A stretch of 64,000 nt of DNA from Rhodothermus profundi (GTDB lineage: Bacteria > Bacteroidota > Rhodothermia > Rhodothermales > Rhodothermaceae). The notes under the pieces are model-generated. The model had not been told where the DNA came from, did no database searches, and saw nothing but the letters and a program-made list of their open reading frames with translations. The translations under genes and the position numbers were made by a program. This document shows, piece by piece, positions 8,822 to 16,890 of this stretch. How positions within the stretch are numbered: the first letter of the stretch is position 1; every line of letters begins with the position of its first letter. Where the stretch lies: the NCBI RefSeq assembly GCF_900142415.1, contig NZ_FRAU01000001.1:186001-250000 (forward strand), written 5' to 3'.

Positions 8822-9774
8822 GCTTCCGCGTTTCCATTCCCATTCCCGTTCCCATTTCCCTTCAGAAGCATTTGCAGGTATCGCTCTGTCTCGCTGCGCT
8901 CTGCTTCGAGTCGTTCAATAAGCTGAGCTTCGGTAAGCGTGTAGCCCAGCAACAGGCGCGCCTGCTCCGGAAGGAAAACGGTGTCATGGTGGGTCAGATG
9001 CAGTTGCTCGGCCACAGCACTGCCGGTGGCTACGAGCGCCGCTTGCGTTTTCAATTCAGGGGTAGGTAGCTCCTTGGGGGACTCTAGTTTGCTCAGCATG
9101 AGTCCCAGCTCTTCCGGCAGATTCCATGCGTTGGCAGCCTGCTCATTGAGCTCAAGGTAGCTAACGCCAAAAATTGTGCGCTCGGCATCGGCCGAAGGAA
9201 GGGCTCCTTCTTCGTTTGTATACCAGAGCGCTTCGTAATCATCCGGCCGGTTGTACAGCAGGATCAGGCGACCGCTGGCATGAAGCAAGGCGGCGGTAAA
9301 GACGCGACGCGCGTAGGGCAATTGCAGCCACTGCGACAGGCGTTGGGCATAGATGGCACTGCCAACACTGAGCCGCATCAGGTTGTCAAAGATGTGCTCC
9401 TGTTCGGGATTAGAGACCGCCTCTCGAAGCTGCAACATGGCTGCGGTCAGTACAATGTTGCTGACCTCCAGGAAGCCCAGTAGAGCTATTGCTTTTTGAA
9501 TTTCGGTGATGCGCCGTCGCAAACCGTAATAAGCCGAATTAATGCGTCGCAGCACCAGTTGCGTTACAATAGGGTCGGCATGAACAATTTCGATTAATTG
9601 CTCCAGATTCGGTTCGGTCGAATCATCGCTGAGGAGCCGTGCCACCTCGCTGGCCGTGCGGGGTAATGGAGGAAAGCGAACGTTAAGGTCCGCCTGAAAC
9701 TTGGTAGCGGGAACTGACCGCCCCGACGGTGTCATGGAATTTAGCATGGTTTGCGACGGCCCGAGGGAACGCAT
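8818..9774 (-). CDS. HDOD-domain signalling protein
   Basis: The 318-residue protein carries an HDOD domain over about residues 30-240. It has PLPRTASEVARLLSD, the helical HADPIVTQLVLRRINSAYYG motif, and IQKAIALLGFLEVSNIVLTA. HDOD proteins are catalytically silent HD relatives used in signalling and regulation of motility, biofilm or stress. The partner here is unknown. The C-terminus ends in a GNGNGNGNGN repeat coded by an imperfect six-base microsatellite (8829-8862). Starts at 9774, or downstream Met codons at residues 10 and 14, are all possible because the conserved domain begins later. It is convergent with the TonB receptor. Confidence 0.9.
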   Translation of the reverse strand: MRSLGPSQTMLNSMTPSGRSVPATKFQADLNVRFPPLPRTASEVARLLSDDSTEPNLEQLIEIVHADPIVTQLVLRRINSAYYGLRRRITEIQKAIALLGFLEVSNIVLTAAMLQLREAVSNPEQEHIFDNLMRLSVGSAIYAQRLSQWLQLPYARRVFTAALLHASGRLILLYNRPDDYEALWYTNEEGALPSADAERTIFGVSYLELNEQAANAWNLPEELGLMLSKLESPKELPTPELKTQAALVATGSAVAEQLHLTHHDTVFLPEQARLLLGYTLTEAQLIERLEAERSETERYLQMLLKGNGNGNGNGNAEA

Positions 9775-9860
9775 GGGTTTGTCTAAAACGAACTAACGGC
9801 CCACGGTGCTCCTATCGGTAATCGGCTGAAAATATAACTTCTAAAACTTTTGCGGACTCT

Positions 9861-11129
9861 TCAAGACGTAAAACCCATTAAATATCGACCTATAGCGCAC
9901 TTCAAACAGCGAAAGGGTTGACAGTAGGCTCGATAGAGTTGATGAAGTCCTTGTGAATAAAAGGCGTCAGGAGGGACATACCCCAGTTGCGCAAATCGCC
10001 GGGTAATCTGGTCACGCTCGGCCGGTAGGAGGTGCAGCAGGGCGTGAAGCTGGGAAGCATCCGAGAGATCAAGGGCCAGCATAAATGGAAAGATCGCATT
10101 CATCAAAAGAACGTTGGTGCGCTGCCGGCCCAGTGGAGCGCGGGCATTGTCCGGGCAAAGCAGATGGCGCAGAGCGGTCAGGGGCCGAGCATGTCGCAAT
10201 GCTTCCTGGAGCTGTTTTATGGGATGCTGGCGAAGCCATCCGGCAGGCGCCAGCCAGGTAGCGGCCTGCACCAGGCGACGTTCGGGCTGGTTGGCGGGAC
10301 GCAGCTTGCCGCGTTGCCAGAGTAGTGCAGGAAGAGGGGGTACGCGAAGCTGTGGTTGTAGCTTCGCAAAACGGTTGCGTAGCGCATCGCATTGCGCTGC
10401 CGTAAACAGGGAGCCAGGCTGAAGCGTTTCCAGCAAGCCAGCTGTGCCCAGCAGAGCCGCTTCGATGTCTTCAAGGGTTGGCAACGTCCGAACGGTGGCA
10501 AGCGGAAGACGCTGCGCCAGCAACCGCATCGGGTCAGCATTCGGCGCATAGCCCAGAGCCGTTAGCAACAGCTCGTAGAGAAGCTGGTCCGGTGCGGTTT
10601 CGGCCAGACGAGCCCGGATGCGCCGGGCGCGCTGTCGCAGGCGTTCCTGGCTCAATGCGTCCACCCAGGAAGTGCGCAGAGACGCTGGCACTGCTTCCCA
10701 TTGGAGAGCGCAGGGAAGGGGCAGGCGAGGGCGGCGGTAAAAGGTGTAGAGCAAGGTTCGTAAGGATTGAGGCAGGTAAGGCGCCAGTATCAGTTCAGGA
10801 AGCCGGCTTCCGTCTGCTCGCTGGAGCCGACCCGTGGCGCTATCCGATTCGAGCACAACGTGCAGGATGACGCTATTGTAGCGCGGGTCTTGATGGTGAC
10901 CATGGGCGGTCCAATCGGAGGAATAACTATGCACTTCAACGGTGCCGTACCACCGCGTACCATCGATCAAGAGACAGGCATTGACAAAGTCAGGGCCTGC
11001 TTCGGCATTAGCCTGACCGGGATGAAAAATCTGAACGGTTTCACCGGTTACCGTTCGGAGCTGTTTTCCGACCAGTAAGCCCTGGGCCCACAGGTCGTGC
11101 AGCAAGGCTTCCGGAGGACGCCTGCGCAT
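9861..11129 (-). CDS. DUF2851-family protein
   Basis: The 422-residue protein shows the DUF2851 hallmarks in its first 100 residues: EALLHDLWAQGLL, FHPGQANAEAGPDF, GTVEVHSYSSDWTAHGHH and YNSVILHVVLESD. This pattern of His, Asp and Glu resembles a nuclease-like or metal-binding core, but no activity has been established for the family. The C-terminus contains a Cys pair region (FRCLKCAIGRYL). It has no signal peptide or membrane segment, so it is cytoplasmic. It starts 27 bases after the pyrF stop in the same direction, and the two may be cotranscribed. Confidence 0.9.
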   Translation of the reverse strand: MRRRPPEALLHDLWAQGLLVGKQLRTVTGETVQIFHPGQANAEAGPDFVNACLLIDGTRWYGTVEVHSYSSDWTAHGHHQDPRYNSVILHVVLESDSATGRLQRADGSRLPELILAPYLPQSLRTLLYTFYRRPRLPLPCALQWEAVPASLRTSWVDALSQERLRQRARRIRARLAETAPDQLLYELLLTALGYAPNADPMRLLAQRLPLATVRTLPTLEDIEAALLGTAGLLETLQPGSLFTAAQCDALRNRFAKLQPQLRVPPLPALLWQRGKLRPANQPERRLVQAATWLAPAGWLRQHPIKQLQEALRHARPLTALRHLLCPDNARAPLGRQRTNVLLMNAIFPFMLALDLSDASQLHALLHLLPAERDQITRRFAQLGYVPPDAFYSQGLHQLYRAYCQPFRCLKCAIGRYLMGFTS

Positions 11130-11156
11130 GGTAAACAGACAATTGTCTGCTCAACT

Positions 11157-12005
11157 TCAGATAGGACAGGCTGCTGTCAGTTGGGCACGTAGCGTTTCGG
11201 CTGCTCGGGCGGCTGCTTCCATGAAGTCGTCTTGATCGGAAGCGTAGAGAATCTGACGACTGCTATTAACCAGCACAGGGTTGCGCCGCGCCACTTGCAG
11301 AATAGGGGGAATAGCTCCTCCCTGGGCCCCAACACCAGGGATAAGCAGGGGCAATCCCGGGCAGGCCAGGTGTACGGCGGCAAGCGCATAGGGATCGGTG
11401 GCGCCCACCACCAGTCCAGCTGTTCCCGGCAATTCCTGATCCCAGCGGGCAACAGCGCGCGCAACAGTCAGGTACAGGGGCTCGTTGTCGCAGCGCCGTT
11501 CCTGAAAGTCACGGGCGCCCGGGTTTGAGGTGCGCGTGAGTACAAACACCGCCCGATTTTCGTACGCCAGGAAAGGGGCAACGGCGTCACGCCCCATGTA
11601 GGGAGAGACGGTGCACGCGTCAAATGGCAATAGCTCAAAGACAGCGCGTGCATAGAAGCGAGCGGACGAGCCAATATCGCCGCGTTTTCCGTCCGCTATG
11701 GTCATGACGCCGTCCGGCATGTACTGTAACGTGGCTTCTAATACCGACCAGCCATCACGGCCCAATGCCTCGAAAAAGGCCAGGTTGAACTTGTAAGCGC
11801 ACGCTACATGACTGGTGGCATCAATGATGTGTTGAAGAAACTTGCGAACGGCGGTGATCAGATTCGACTCGCGCCGAAGGGGCCGAGGCAACCGGGCCGG
11901 ATCTGGATCCAACCCAACGCACAGAACCGTCTGTTTGCGACGTTGTAGCGCGCGTAGTCGATCGGTAAACGTCATCGGTGTGGCACTGCTGGTGAGGAGC
12001 TTCAA
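11157..12005 (-). CDS. pyrF: orotidine 5'-phosphate decarboxylase (type 2)
   Basis: It catalyses the last step of UMP synthesis, decarboxylating OMP. VLCVGLDPDPARLP (about residues 28-41) is the first strand and substrate loop. The catalytic DGKRGDIG segment carries the Lys and Asp residues of the Asp-Lys-x-x-Asp set. IPGVGAQGG near residue 225 is the phosphate-binding end of the barrel. At 282 residues it fits the longer type 2 PyrF. The ATG at 12005 gives ten extra residues before the domain; MTFTDRLR at residue 11 is an alternative start. No other pyrimidine genes lie nearby. Confidence 0.95.
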   Translation of the reverse strand: MKLLTSSATPMTFTDRLRALQRRKQTVLCVGLDPDPARLPRPLRRESNLITAVRKFLQHIIDATSHVACAYKFNLAFFEALGRDGWSVLEATLQYMPDGVMTIADGKRGDIGSSARFYARAVFELLPFDACTVSPYMGRDAVAPFLAYENRAVFVLTRTSNPGARDFQERRCDNEPLYLTVARAVARWDQELPGTAGLVVGATDPYALAAVHLACPGLPLLIPGVGAQGGAIPPILQVARRNPVLVNSSRQILYASDQDDFMEAAARAAETLRAQLTAACPI

Positions 12006-12160
12006 AGATACAATGCGAAAAAAACAACGCGTGCGAATTACCCGGAAAGATCCGGATTTTTAACAGCGAAGCGCGGAACCCTGCTTTTCACAAGCAGGTT
12101 GGCTTAACGCGCTTGTTCGTTCACGATCGCTTGCCCACATAGAATCAAACCCGCACAGCC

Positions 12161-14182
12161 ATGTCGTTACTGAGTCGTCTGAAGGGCATCTCGGCGCAAG
12201 ACCGCCGAATGATCGAAGATATTGAGGCCATGCTGGGGCCGGAGCCCGACGAGATGGGCTTCATGAAAAATCTGTTCTGGGGCCGCTTCCGAGAGGATCT
12301 GGTCTTTCCCTATCCTGAAGAGTCCAAAGAAGAGCGGGAGAAGTGTGATGCCTTGCTGGCCGAACTGGAAGCGTATCTCAAAAATGAGCACCCGGCCATC
12401 CTGATTGATCAGGAGCAGTACATTCCAGACTGGGTGCTGGAGCGGCTGTTCGAAATGGGGGTGATGGGCCTGACGATTCCAGAGGAATATGGTGGATTGG
12501 GGCTGGGAGTAACCAGCTACAACCGGGTGCTGGAGCTGATCGGTCGCTACTGCGCTTCGACCGCCGTGGTCGTCTCGGCGCATCAGTCGATCGGCTGCAA
12601 GGCCATTATGCTATTCGGGACCGAAGAGCAGAAGCGGAAATATCTCCCCATTGTCGCGCGGGAGAAACTGGCGGCCTTCTGCCTGTCGGAGCCCAATGTC
12701 GGATCAGATGCGGCCGGCCAGCAAACCCGCTGTGAGTTGAGCGAAGACGGCCAGTATTACATCCTGAATGGCGAAAAGAAATGGTCCACGTCGGGGGCCC
12801 TGGCCGGTGTGCTGACAGTGATGGCCAAGCAGCGCCTGCAGAACCCCAAGACGGGTAAGTGGGAAGACCGCGTGACGGCTCTGATCGTCACGCCCGACAT
12901 GGAAGGCGTGGATGTCTTTGAGAAAAACCGCAGCAAGGCGGGTATCCGGGGGACCTGGCAGGCGCGCATCCGCTTTACGAATGTCAAGGTACCTCGTGAA
13001 AACCTGCTGCACAAAGAAGGCAAAGGCCTGAACGTGGCGCTGACGTGCCTGAACTATGGCCGCTGCACGCTGTCGGCCGGAGTGCTGGGCGGCGCCACCT
13101 GGGCGTTGGAGCAGAGCACAAAGTGGGCCCAGACGCGCTACCAGTTTGGCCGTCCTATTGCCGACTTTGAGGCGATCCAGCAGAAAATCGCCAAGATGGC
13201 GGCGCTTACCTACGGCATGCGGGCCATGCTCTACATGGTTACCGGCATGCTGGATCGCCACGACCAGGACGTGATGCTGGAGACGGCCGCCGCTAAGGTC
13301 TTCTGCTCGGAAATGGGCTGGGAGGTGATTGACGAAGCGCTCCAGATCATGGGAGGCGAAGGCTACATGACCGAAAACGAGATGGAGCGCGTCTGGCGCG
13401 ACAACCGCATCCACCGCATCGTGGAGGGGGCTAACGAGGTAATGCAGTCGTTCATTTTCGGCTACGGCGGCAAGCAACTTGCCGAGCAGATGCTGGCCAT
13501 TAAACAGGCGCTGGGATGGGACGCTGACCAGTCGCCTGTCGAAAACCTGCAACGCATTGTCCGCAATGCGTTGAATCCCACGTTGCTACGCCGAGCCTTA
13601 CCTCTGGCAGCTGAACTGTTCCTGGGCATTCGTCCCCAGGCTCCGCGTATTCGCAACATTCATCCGCAGTTGTGGCCCTGGGCCGACCGCCTGGCGCGTC
13701 TGGTTCAGCAACACGCTCACTACTTCAAACTGGTGAGCAAGTGGGAAGGCGATGCTATCGTAACCCGGCAGGCGCAGCAGGCCCGCCTGGCGGACAACGC
13801 TATGTATCTGTTCGCATTGAGCGCGGCGCTTTCGGACATGGATCGCCAGCTTCGCAAAGGAGCTTCTGGCGTGGCTTTTGAACGGGACTGGGCCGCTTTC
13901 GAACACTTGTTCGATCTGCTGGAAATCCGCATCCAGCAAAACCTGGGGCTGCTGCGCCGTAATGGAGATGCCAGCATGCGTCGGGCTGCCCAGGCTATGC
14001 TGCGCTACGTGGACACGCTGCCTAACCGCGACTACTACATCCATGAAGCGTCGCCCGTGGCCAAAGGAACGGGCAAGCCCGTGCAAAAGGAGCATATCAA
14101 GCAGTTTCCAGGCGACCGCTACGTAACGACCGGAGGGAATGGAGCCGCTGCGGAATCATCTGCCGCGCGCTCAGAAGCGTAA
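12161..14182 (+). CDS. long acyl-CoA dehydrogenase (VLCAD/ACAD9-like)
   Basis: The 673-residue flavoenzyme oxidises acyl-CoA to trans-2-enoyl-CoA. The core shows MGLTIPEEYGGLG, the FAD signature FCLSEPNVGSDAAG, GEKKWSTSGALA, the QFGRPIADFEAIQ helix, MGGEGYM, and the end-of-core VEGANEVMQ, whose Glu is at the position used as catalytic base in VLCAD/MCAD-type enzymes. About 230 residues follow the core, as in VLCAD and ACAD9, where the extension serves dimer and membrane contact. Thus a long-chain substrate is likely but inferred. It stands alone between divergent pyrF and a terminator, so it is probably monocistronic. Confidence 0.94.
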   Translation: MSLLSRLKGISAQDRRMIEDIEAMLGPEPDEMGFMKNLFWGRFREDLVFPYPEESKEEREKCDALLAELEAYLKNEHPAILIDQEQYIPDWVLERLFEMGVMGLTIPEEYGGLGLGVTSYNRVLELIGRYCASTAVVVSAHQSIGCKAIMLFGTEEQKRKYLPIVAREKLAAFCLSEPNVGSDAAGQQTRCELSEDGQYYILNGEKKWSTSGALAGVLTVMAKQRLQNPKTGKWEDRVTALIVTPDMEGVDVFEKNRSKAGIRGTWQARIRFTNVKVPRENLLHKEGKGLNVALTCLNYGRCTLSAGVLGGATWALEQSTKWAQTRYQFGRPIADFEAIQQKIAKMAALTYGMRAMLYMVTGMLDRHDQDVMLETAAAKVFCSEMGWEVIDEALQIMGGEGYMTENEMERVWRDNRIHRIVEGANEVMQSFIFGYGGKQLAEQMLAIKQALGWDADQSPVENLQRIVRNALNPTLLRRALPLAAELFLGIRPQAPRIRNIHPQLWPWADRLARLVQQHAHYFKLVSKWEGDAIVTRQAQQARLADNAMYLFALSAALSDMDRQLRKGASGVAFERDWAAFEHLFDLLEIRIQQNLGLLRRNGDASMRRAAQAMLRYVDTLPNRDYYIHEASPVAKGTGKPVQKEHIKQFPGDRYVTTGGNGAAAESSAARSEA

Positions 14183-14204
14183 CTGTCCCTCTGGGGATGC
14201 CTCC

Positions 14205-14245
14205 AGGCGGGGCCGCCGGGCAAGTCCGGTGGCCCCGCCTGTTTT
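14205..14245 (+). terminator. intrinsic terminator after the acyl-CoA dehydrogenase
   Basis: AGGCGGGGCC (14205-14214) pairs perfectly with GGCCCCGCCT (14231-14240). An inner CCGG/CCGG pairing extends the stem, and GTTTT follows. It lies 23 bases after the stop at 14182 and separates this gene from the convergent DsbA-like gene. Confidence 0.8.
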
Positions 14246-14308
14246 GCAGAACCGCTGCTCACACAGGCAGAGGAACCCTGCAGTGAGAGGTATCCGGCAG
14301 GCTAACCC

Positions 14309-14998
14309 CTATGGCGTGGGAGGTGTGTGTTGAAGTGCCTGTTGCACGTACCGGCGCAACCGGTCCGCCGAAACCCCTACGGGCACCCGCCGACCGTTCA
14401 GAAAGAATGTGGGCGTGCCTGTCACTCCTACCCGTCGCGCCAGCGATATGTCGCGCGTCAGCAGCGTGTCGATGGGCGTCTCCCACCCGTACAGACATCG
14501 CTCCATCGCCTTCCGATCCCGCGCTGGCCGATCGTAGAGCAGGCTTTCGAGGTCCAGCCGCTGCGCTTCCAGCAACCGTCGGTGCATCGTTTCGAACCAG
14601 CCTTGCTGCGCCGCACAGAGCGCGATGCGGGCCGCCCCCGATGAATAGGAGGTGACAAAAGGATAGTGCCGATAGCGCAGCTGTAGCGTTGGGTATGTGC
14701 GTACCAGGGCTTCCAGGGTGGGATGAATCTGGCGGCAGCCGGAGCACCCGTAATCGAAGAAGGCGACAAGAGTAGCTCGGGGGGAGACTGCACCGACCGG
14801 ATGACCACCCTGCTGGAGGACCTGCCAGAGCGTGTCGGGCAGGGCGGGCAGCTCCTGCCAGTGTTCGGGGAAAGGCGGCCCGGTCGTCGGAGAAGAGGCG
14901 CCCGGAGCTACGAGCCGATAGAGAACAGCGGTGGTAACGATCAGGGCGCATCCGGCGAGAATGCCGGAGAAGAGGAGTTGGAGGCGTTCGGTTGTCAT
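14309..14998 (-). CDS. membrane-anchored DsbA-family thiol oxidoreductase
   Basis: The 229-residue protein has an N-terminal membrane helix or uncleaved signal (residues 8-30), then a thioredoxin fold with the active site FFDYGCSGCRQIHP (CSGC) near residues 82-95. The cis-proline region is GVTGTPTFFLNGRRVPVG. It should act outside the cytoplasm on disulfides. Its start overlaps the stop of the beta-propeller gene by four bases, and a Cys-rich secreted peptide gene stands at the head of the same run. That makes the peptide or propeller a plausible substrate (inference). A DsbA-type rather than DsbC-type enzyme is suggested by the absence of a dimerisation domain. Confidence 0.9.
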   Translation of the reverse strand: MTTERLQLLFSGILAGCALIVTTAVLYRLVAPGASSPTTGPPFPEHWQELPALPDTLWQVLQQGGHPVGAVSPRATLVAFFDYGCSGCRQIHPTLEALVRTYPTLQLRYRHYPFVTSYSSGAARIALCAAQQGWFETMHRRLLEAQRLDLESLLYDRPARDRKAMERCLYGWETPIDTLLTRDISLARRVGVTGTPTFFLNGRRVPVGVSADRLRRYVQQALQHTPPTP

Positions 14999-16071
14999 GG
15001 TAGTTCGGGGAGGGTGTAGACGTAGAGCAGATCGTCAGGGTTCATCCAGGCAAGCAGCTTGTTTGTCTCAGCGATCACTTCGAAGTAGCCAACCCGGAAC
15101 CACTGCTGTAGCCAATCGGGCGGCAGCTCGGCCTGCAAGGCCTTTTCGTTGCGGTGCAGCCGGAGCAGGTGAGAAAGCCGCATGCCCTCGGGCGTGACCC
15201 GCACCACGATGATCACAGTGACGTCTCGCGAAAGCCCGGGCCAGGGACGGGCAGGCGCCAGGTACAGCCAGCCCTGCTTATAGACGGCGTCTTCCCAGAG
15301 GGAATAGATCATAAACGGCTGACCCTTCCGGTGGGCCGTTTCGGTCTGGCGAAGGGCCTGACGGGCCAGCTGCGCAATCGGTCGGAAATGATCCAGTTCC
15401 AGCACTTCACGCAGCGTGCCATCGAGGCGATAGCGCTCCACCTGGGGGAAGAGCATAAAGACGCTGAGCAGCTCATCCCATTCCGTAAAGAAGACGCCGA
15501 CCCGTAGGTTGAACACCCAGCTATTGTCCCGGTCCTGGTAGAGCTGTCGGCCAAAGTTTAAGGGCCGTTCGCGCGGGCGCACAAGCTGTAACGGGGACTG
15601 GGGGGATCGACGCGCCCTCAGGAAAAGACTGTCAGTGCGAAGGTCGAGGGCGTGAGGAGCAATGGCCAGGGGGGAAACCGGCAACTGGCCCAGGTACTCA
15701 AAGGCCGGCAGGCGGAAAAGCCGTCTTCCCACCACCAGCGTGTCGCCCCAGAAGCGAAGCAGCGTAGCAGATGGGTATTCTTGAGGACCTCCCCCAAAAC
15801 GTCCCAGCCTCTGGATGGGACGGAACTGAAGGTCCGTTAAGACGAGGCCCCCTACATCAGAGTCTAAAAAAGCATAGCCATACCTGTCTGAATAGGCAAT
15901 GGCCTGCAACCCGCCTAAATAAAGCGTATCACCCAGCGCGGTGAGTACCGTATCGGGATACAGATCAAAGACGGGCTGGGCCGCGGCGCCTGTGATGATC
16001 GCAAGACTAATAATCACCCCTCCTACCACCCTTCGCAGAGGGTGATTCGGGGCACCAGAGCGATTCCACAT
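14995..16071 (-). CDS. secreted 6-bladed beta-propeller protein
   Basis: The start at 16071 gives 358 residues with a signal peptide (VVGGVIISLAIITGAAAQ). The mature part is almost all beta strand in propeller-like repeats. It includes the phrase LGRFGGGPQEYPSA, which matches the G-x-G-P-x-E-Y hallmark of the Bacteroidota 6-bladed beta-propeller family. In Bacteroides such genes are commonly found beside small secreted NVEALA-type peptides. Here too a small Cys-rich peptide gene lies directly upstream (71-base gap) and a DsbA-like gene overlaps downstream. Function is unknown. An open frame extends upstream to 16209 but overlaps little of value and lacks a signal at its start. Confidence 0.85.
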   Translation of the reverse strand: MWNRSGAPNHPLRRVVGGVIISLAIITGAAAQPVFDLYPDTVLTALGDTLYLGGLQAIAYSDRYGYAFLDSDVGGLVLTDLQFRPIQRLGRFGGGPQEYPSATLLRFWGDTLVVGRRLFRLPAFEYLGQLPVSPLAIAPHALDLRTDSLFLRARRSPQSPLQLVRPRERPLNFGRQLYQDRDNSWVFNLRVGVFFTEWDELLSVFMLFPQVERYRLDGTLREVLELDHFRPIAQLARQALRQTETAHRKGQPFMIYSLWEDAVYKQGWLYLAPARPWPGLSRDVTVIIVVRVTPEGMRLSHLLRLHRNEKALQAELPPDWLQQWFRVGYFEVIAETNKLLAWMNPDDLLYVYTLPELP

Positions 16072-16142
16072 GTTTGGATGTTTATGGAATGGTACAATGG
16101 AAGCACTGCCGCTGTTTAGTCCATTTGTCGAAACAGTTGAGA

Positions 16143-16439
16143 TCAGTGGGGACAGAAGGCACGCGCGCTGGATCCACCTCCTGAGCACACAACCCCTACC
16201 GTTTCGCAATTATTCGAGTTTGGAGGATCACATATCTGCACATAATCGCAAGTAGTTCCACCACCATCCGCGGAGCAGGATATCTGAGCACCTCCACCGC
16301 AGTTGAGCGAAACGGTACCGCTTGCGTCCACAGCATGAGAAGCAGTGGGTAGGCCCAGAAGCAGGCCGCCGAGCAGTACGATGGTGGCACTGAATAGCTG
16401 AATAGTCGGCAACCATTTTTGAATGGTGCGTGTGTACAT
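16143..16439 (-). CDS. secreted cysteine-rich peptide precursor
   Basis: The 98-residue precursor has a strong ribosome site: AGGAGG at 16445-16450, five bases before the ATG. Residues 1-36 form a signal peptide (basic start, hydrophobic core TIVLLGGLLLGLP, cleavage after ASHA). The mature part of about 62 residues is rich in Gly, Ser, Asn and holds seven cysteines in short C-x(n)-C spacings, ending in FCPH. The arrangement resembles the NVEALA-type peptides of Bacteroides, though the NVEALA string itself is absent. It heads a run with a beta-propeller protein and a thiol oxidoreductase. An odd number of cysteines leaves one free, or linked to a partner or cofactor. No function is known. Confidence 0.8.
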   Translation of the reverse strand: MYTRTIQKWLPTIQLFSATIVLLGGLLLGLPTASHAVDASGTVSLNCGGGAQISCSADGGGTTCDYVQICDPPNSNNCETVGVVCSGGGSSARAFCPH

Positions 16440-16890
16440 GAAACCCTCCTTGTTTTAGAGCTGACTGCATCATCAAGTGCAGCAGCATTTTTAAGAAATA
16501 AAGAAAAAGATATCAAGGGAGAACGATCCATAGTGAAAACCTCTAACAAATCCGTCAACACTTGCTAAAAAGCGTTTCTCAGCCCCTATTGTCTGAGCTA
16601 GTGGGCTGAAGTATCAGAAGTAATCTCCGGGCTCAATCTGGAAAGTGGGAGGCAGAGGATAGCGGATAGCCTGTCTTAACAGTTTGAAGGGGGGCATGGT
16701 AGCGGTTTTGCGGGGTTCGTCGTAAAGGGCTACGTCAGGCAGTTGGTGAGGGGGGCAGTGCTTGAAAGTATTCCGCCTGGCTTGCATCTTGGGAGTCATA
16801 CGTGGCAGGAAGTAGTGCGTCCGATTGGAAGAGAGCATACCGCTAACGGGTTTGAGGCTGCTACGGACCAGCAAGCATCTGCGGCAGACC
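16440..16890. other. 451-base divergent intergenic region
   Basis: It lies between the Cys-rich peptide (-) and the SLC13 transporter (+) and should hold both promoters. The part next to the peptide gene (16450-16570) is AT-rich, with a TTGACG box on the minus strand at about 16552-16557. A weak hairpin with AGCCC/GGGCT arms is near 16580-16606. A minus-strand frame of 74 codons (16614-16838) is open but has no ribosome site or recognised similarity, so it is not called as a gene. Confidence 0.5.

Noticed and set aside
16614-16838. A 74-codon minus-strand frame upstream of the transporter
   Set aside because: No ribosome site, no family and no signal; it lies in the divergent promoter region.
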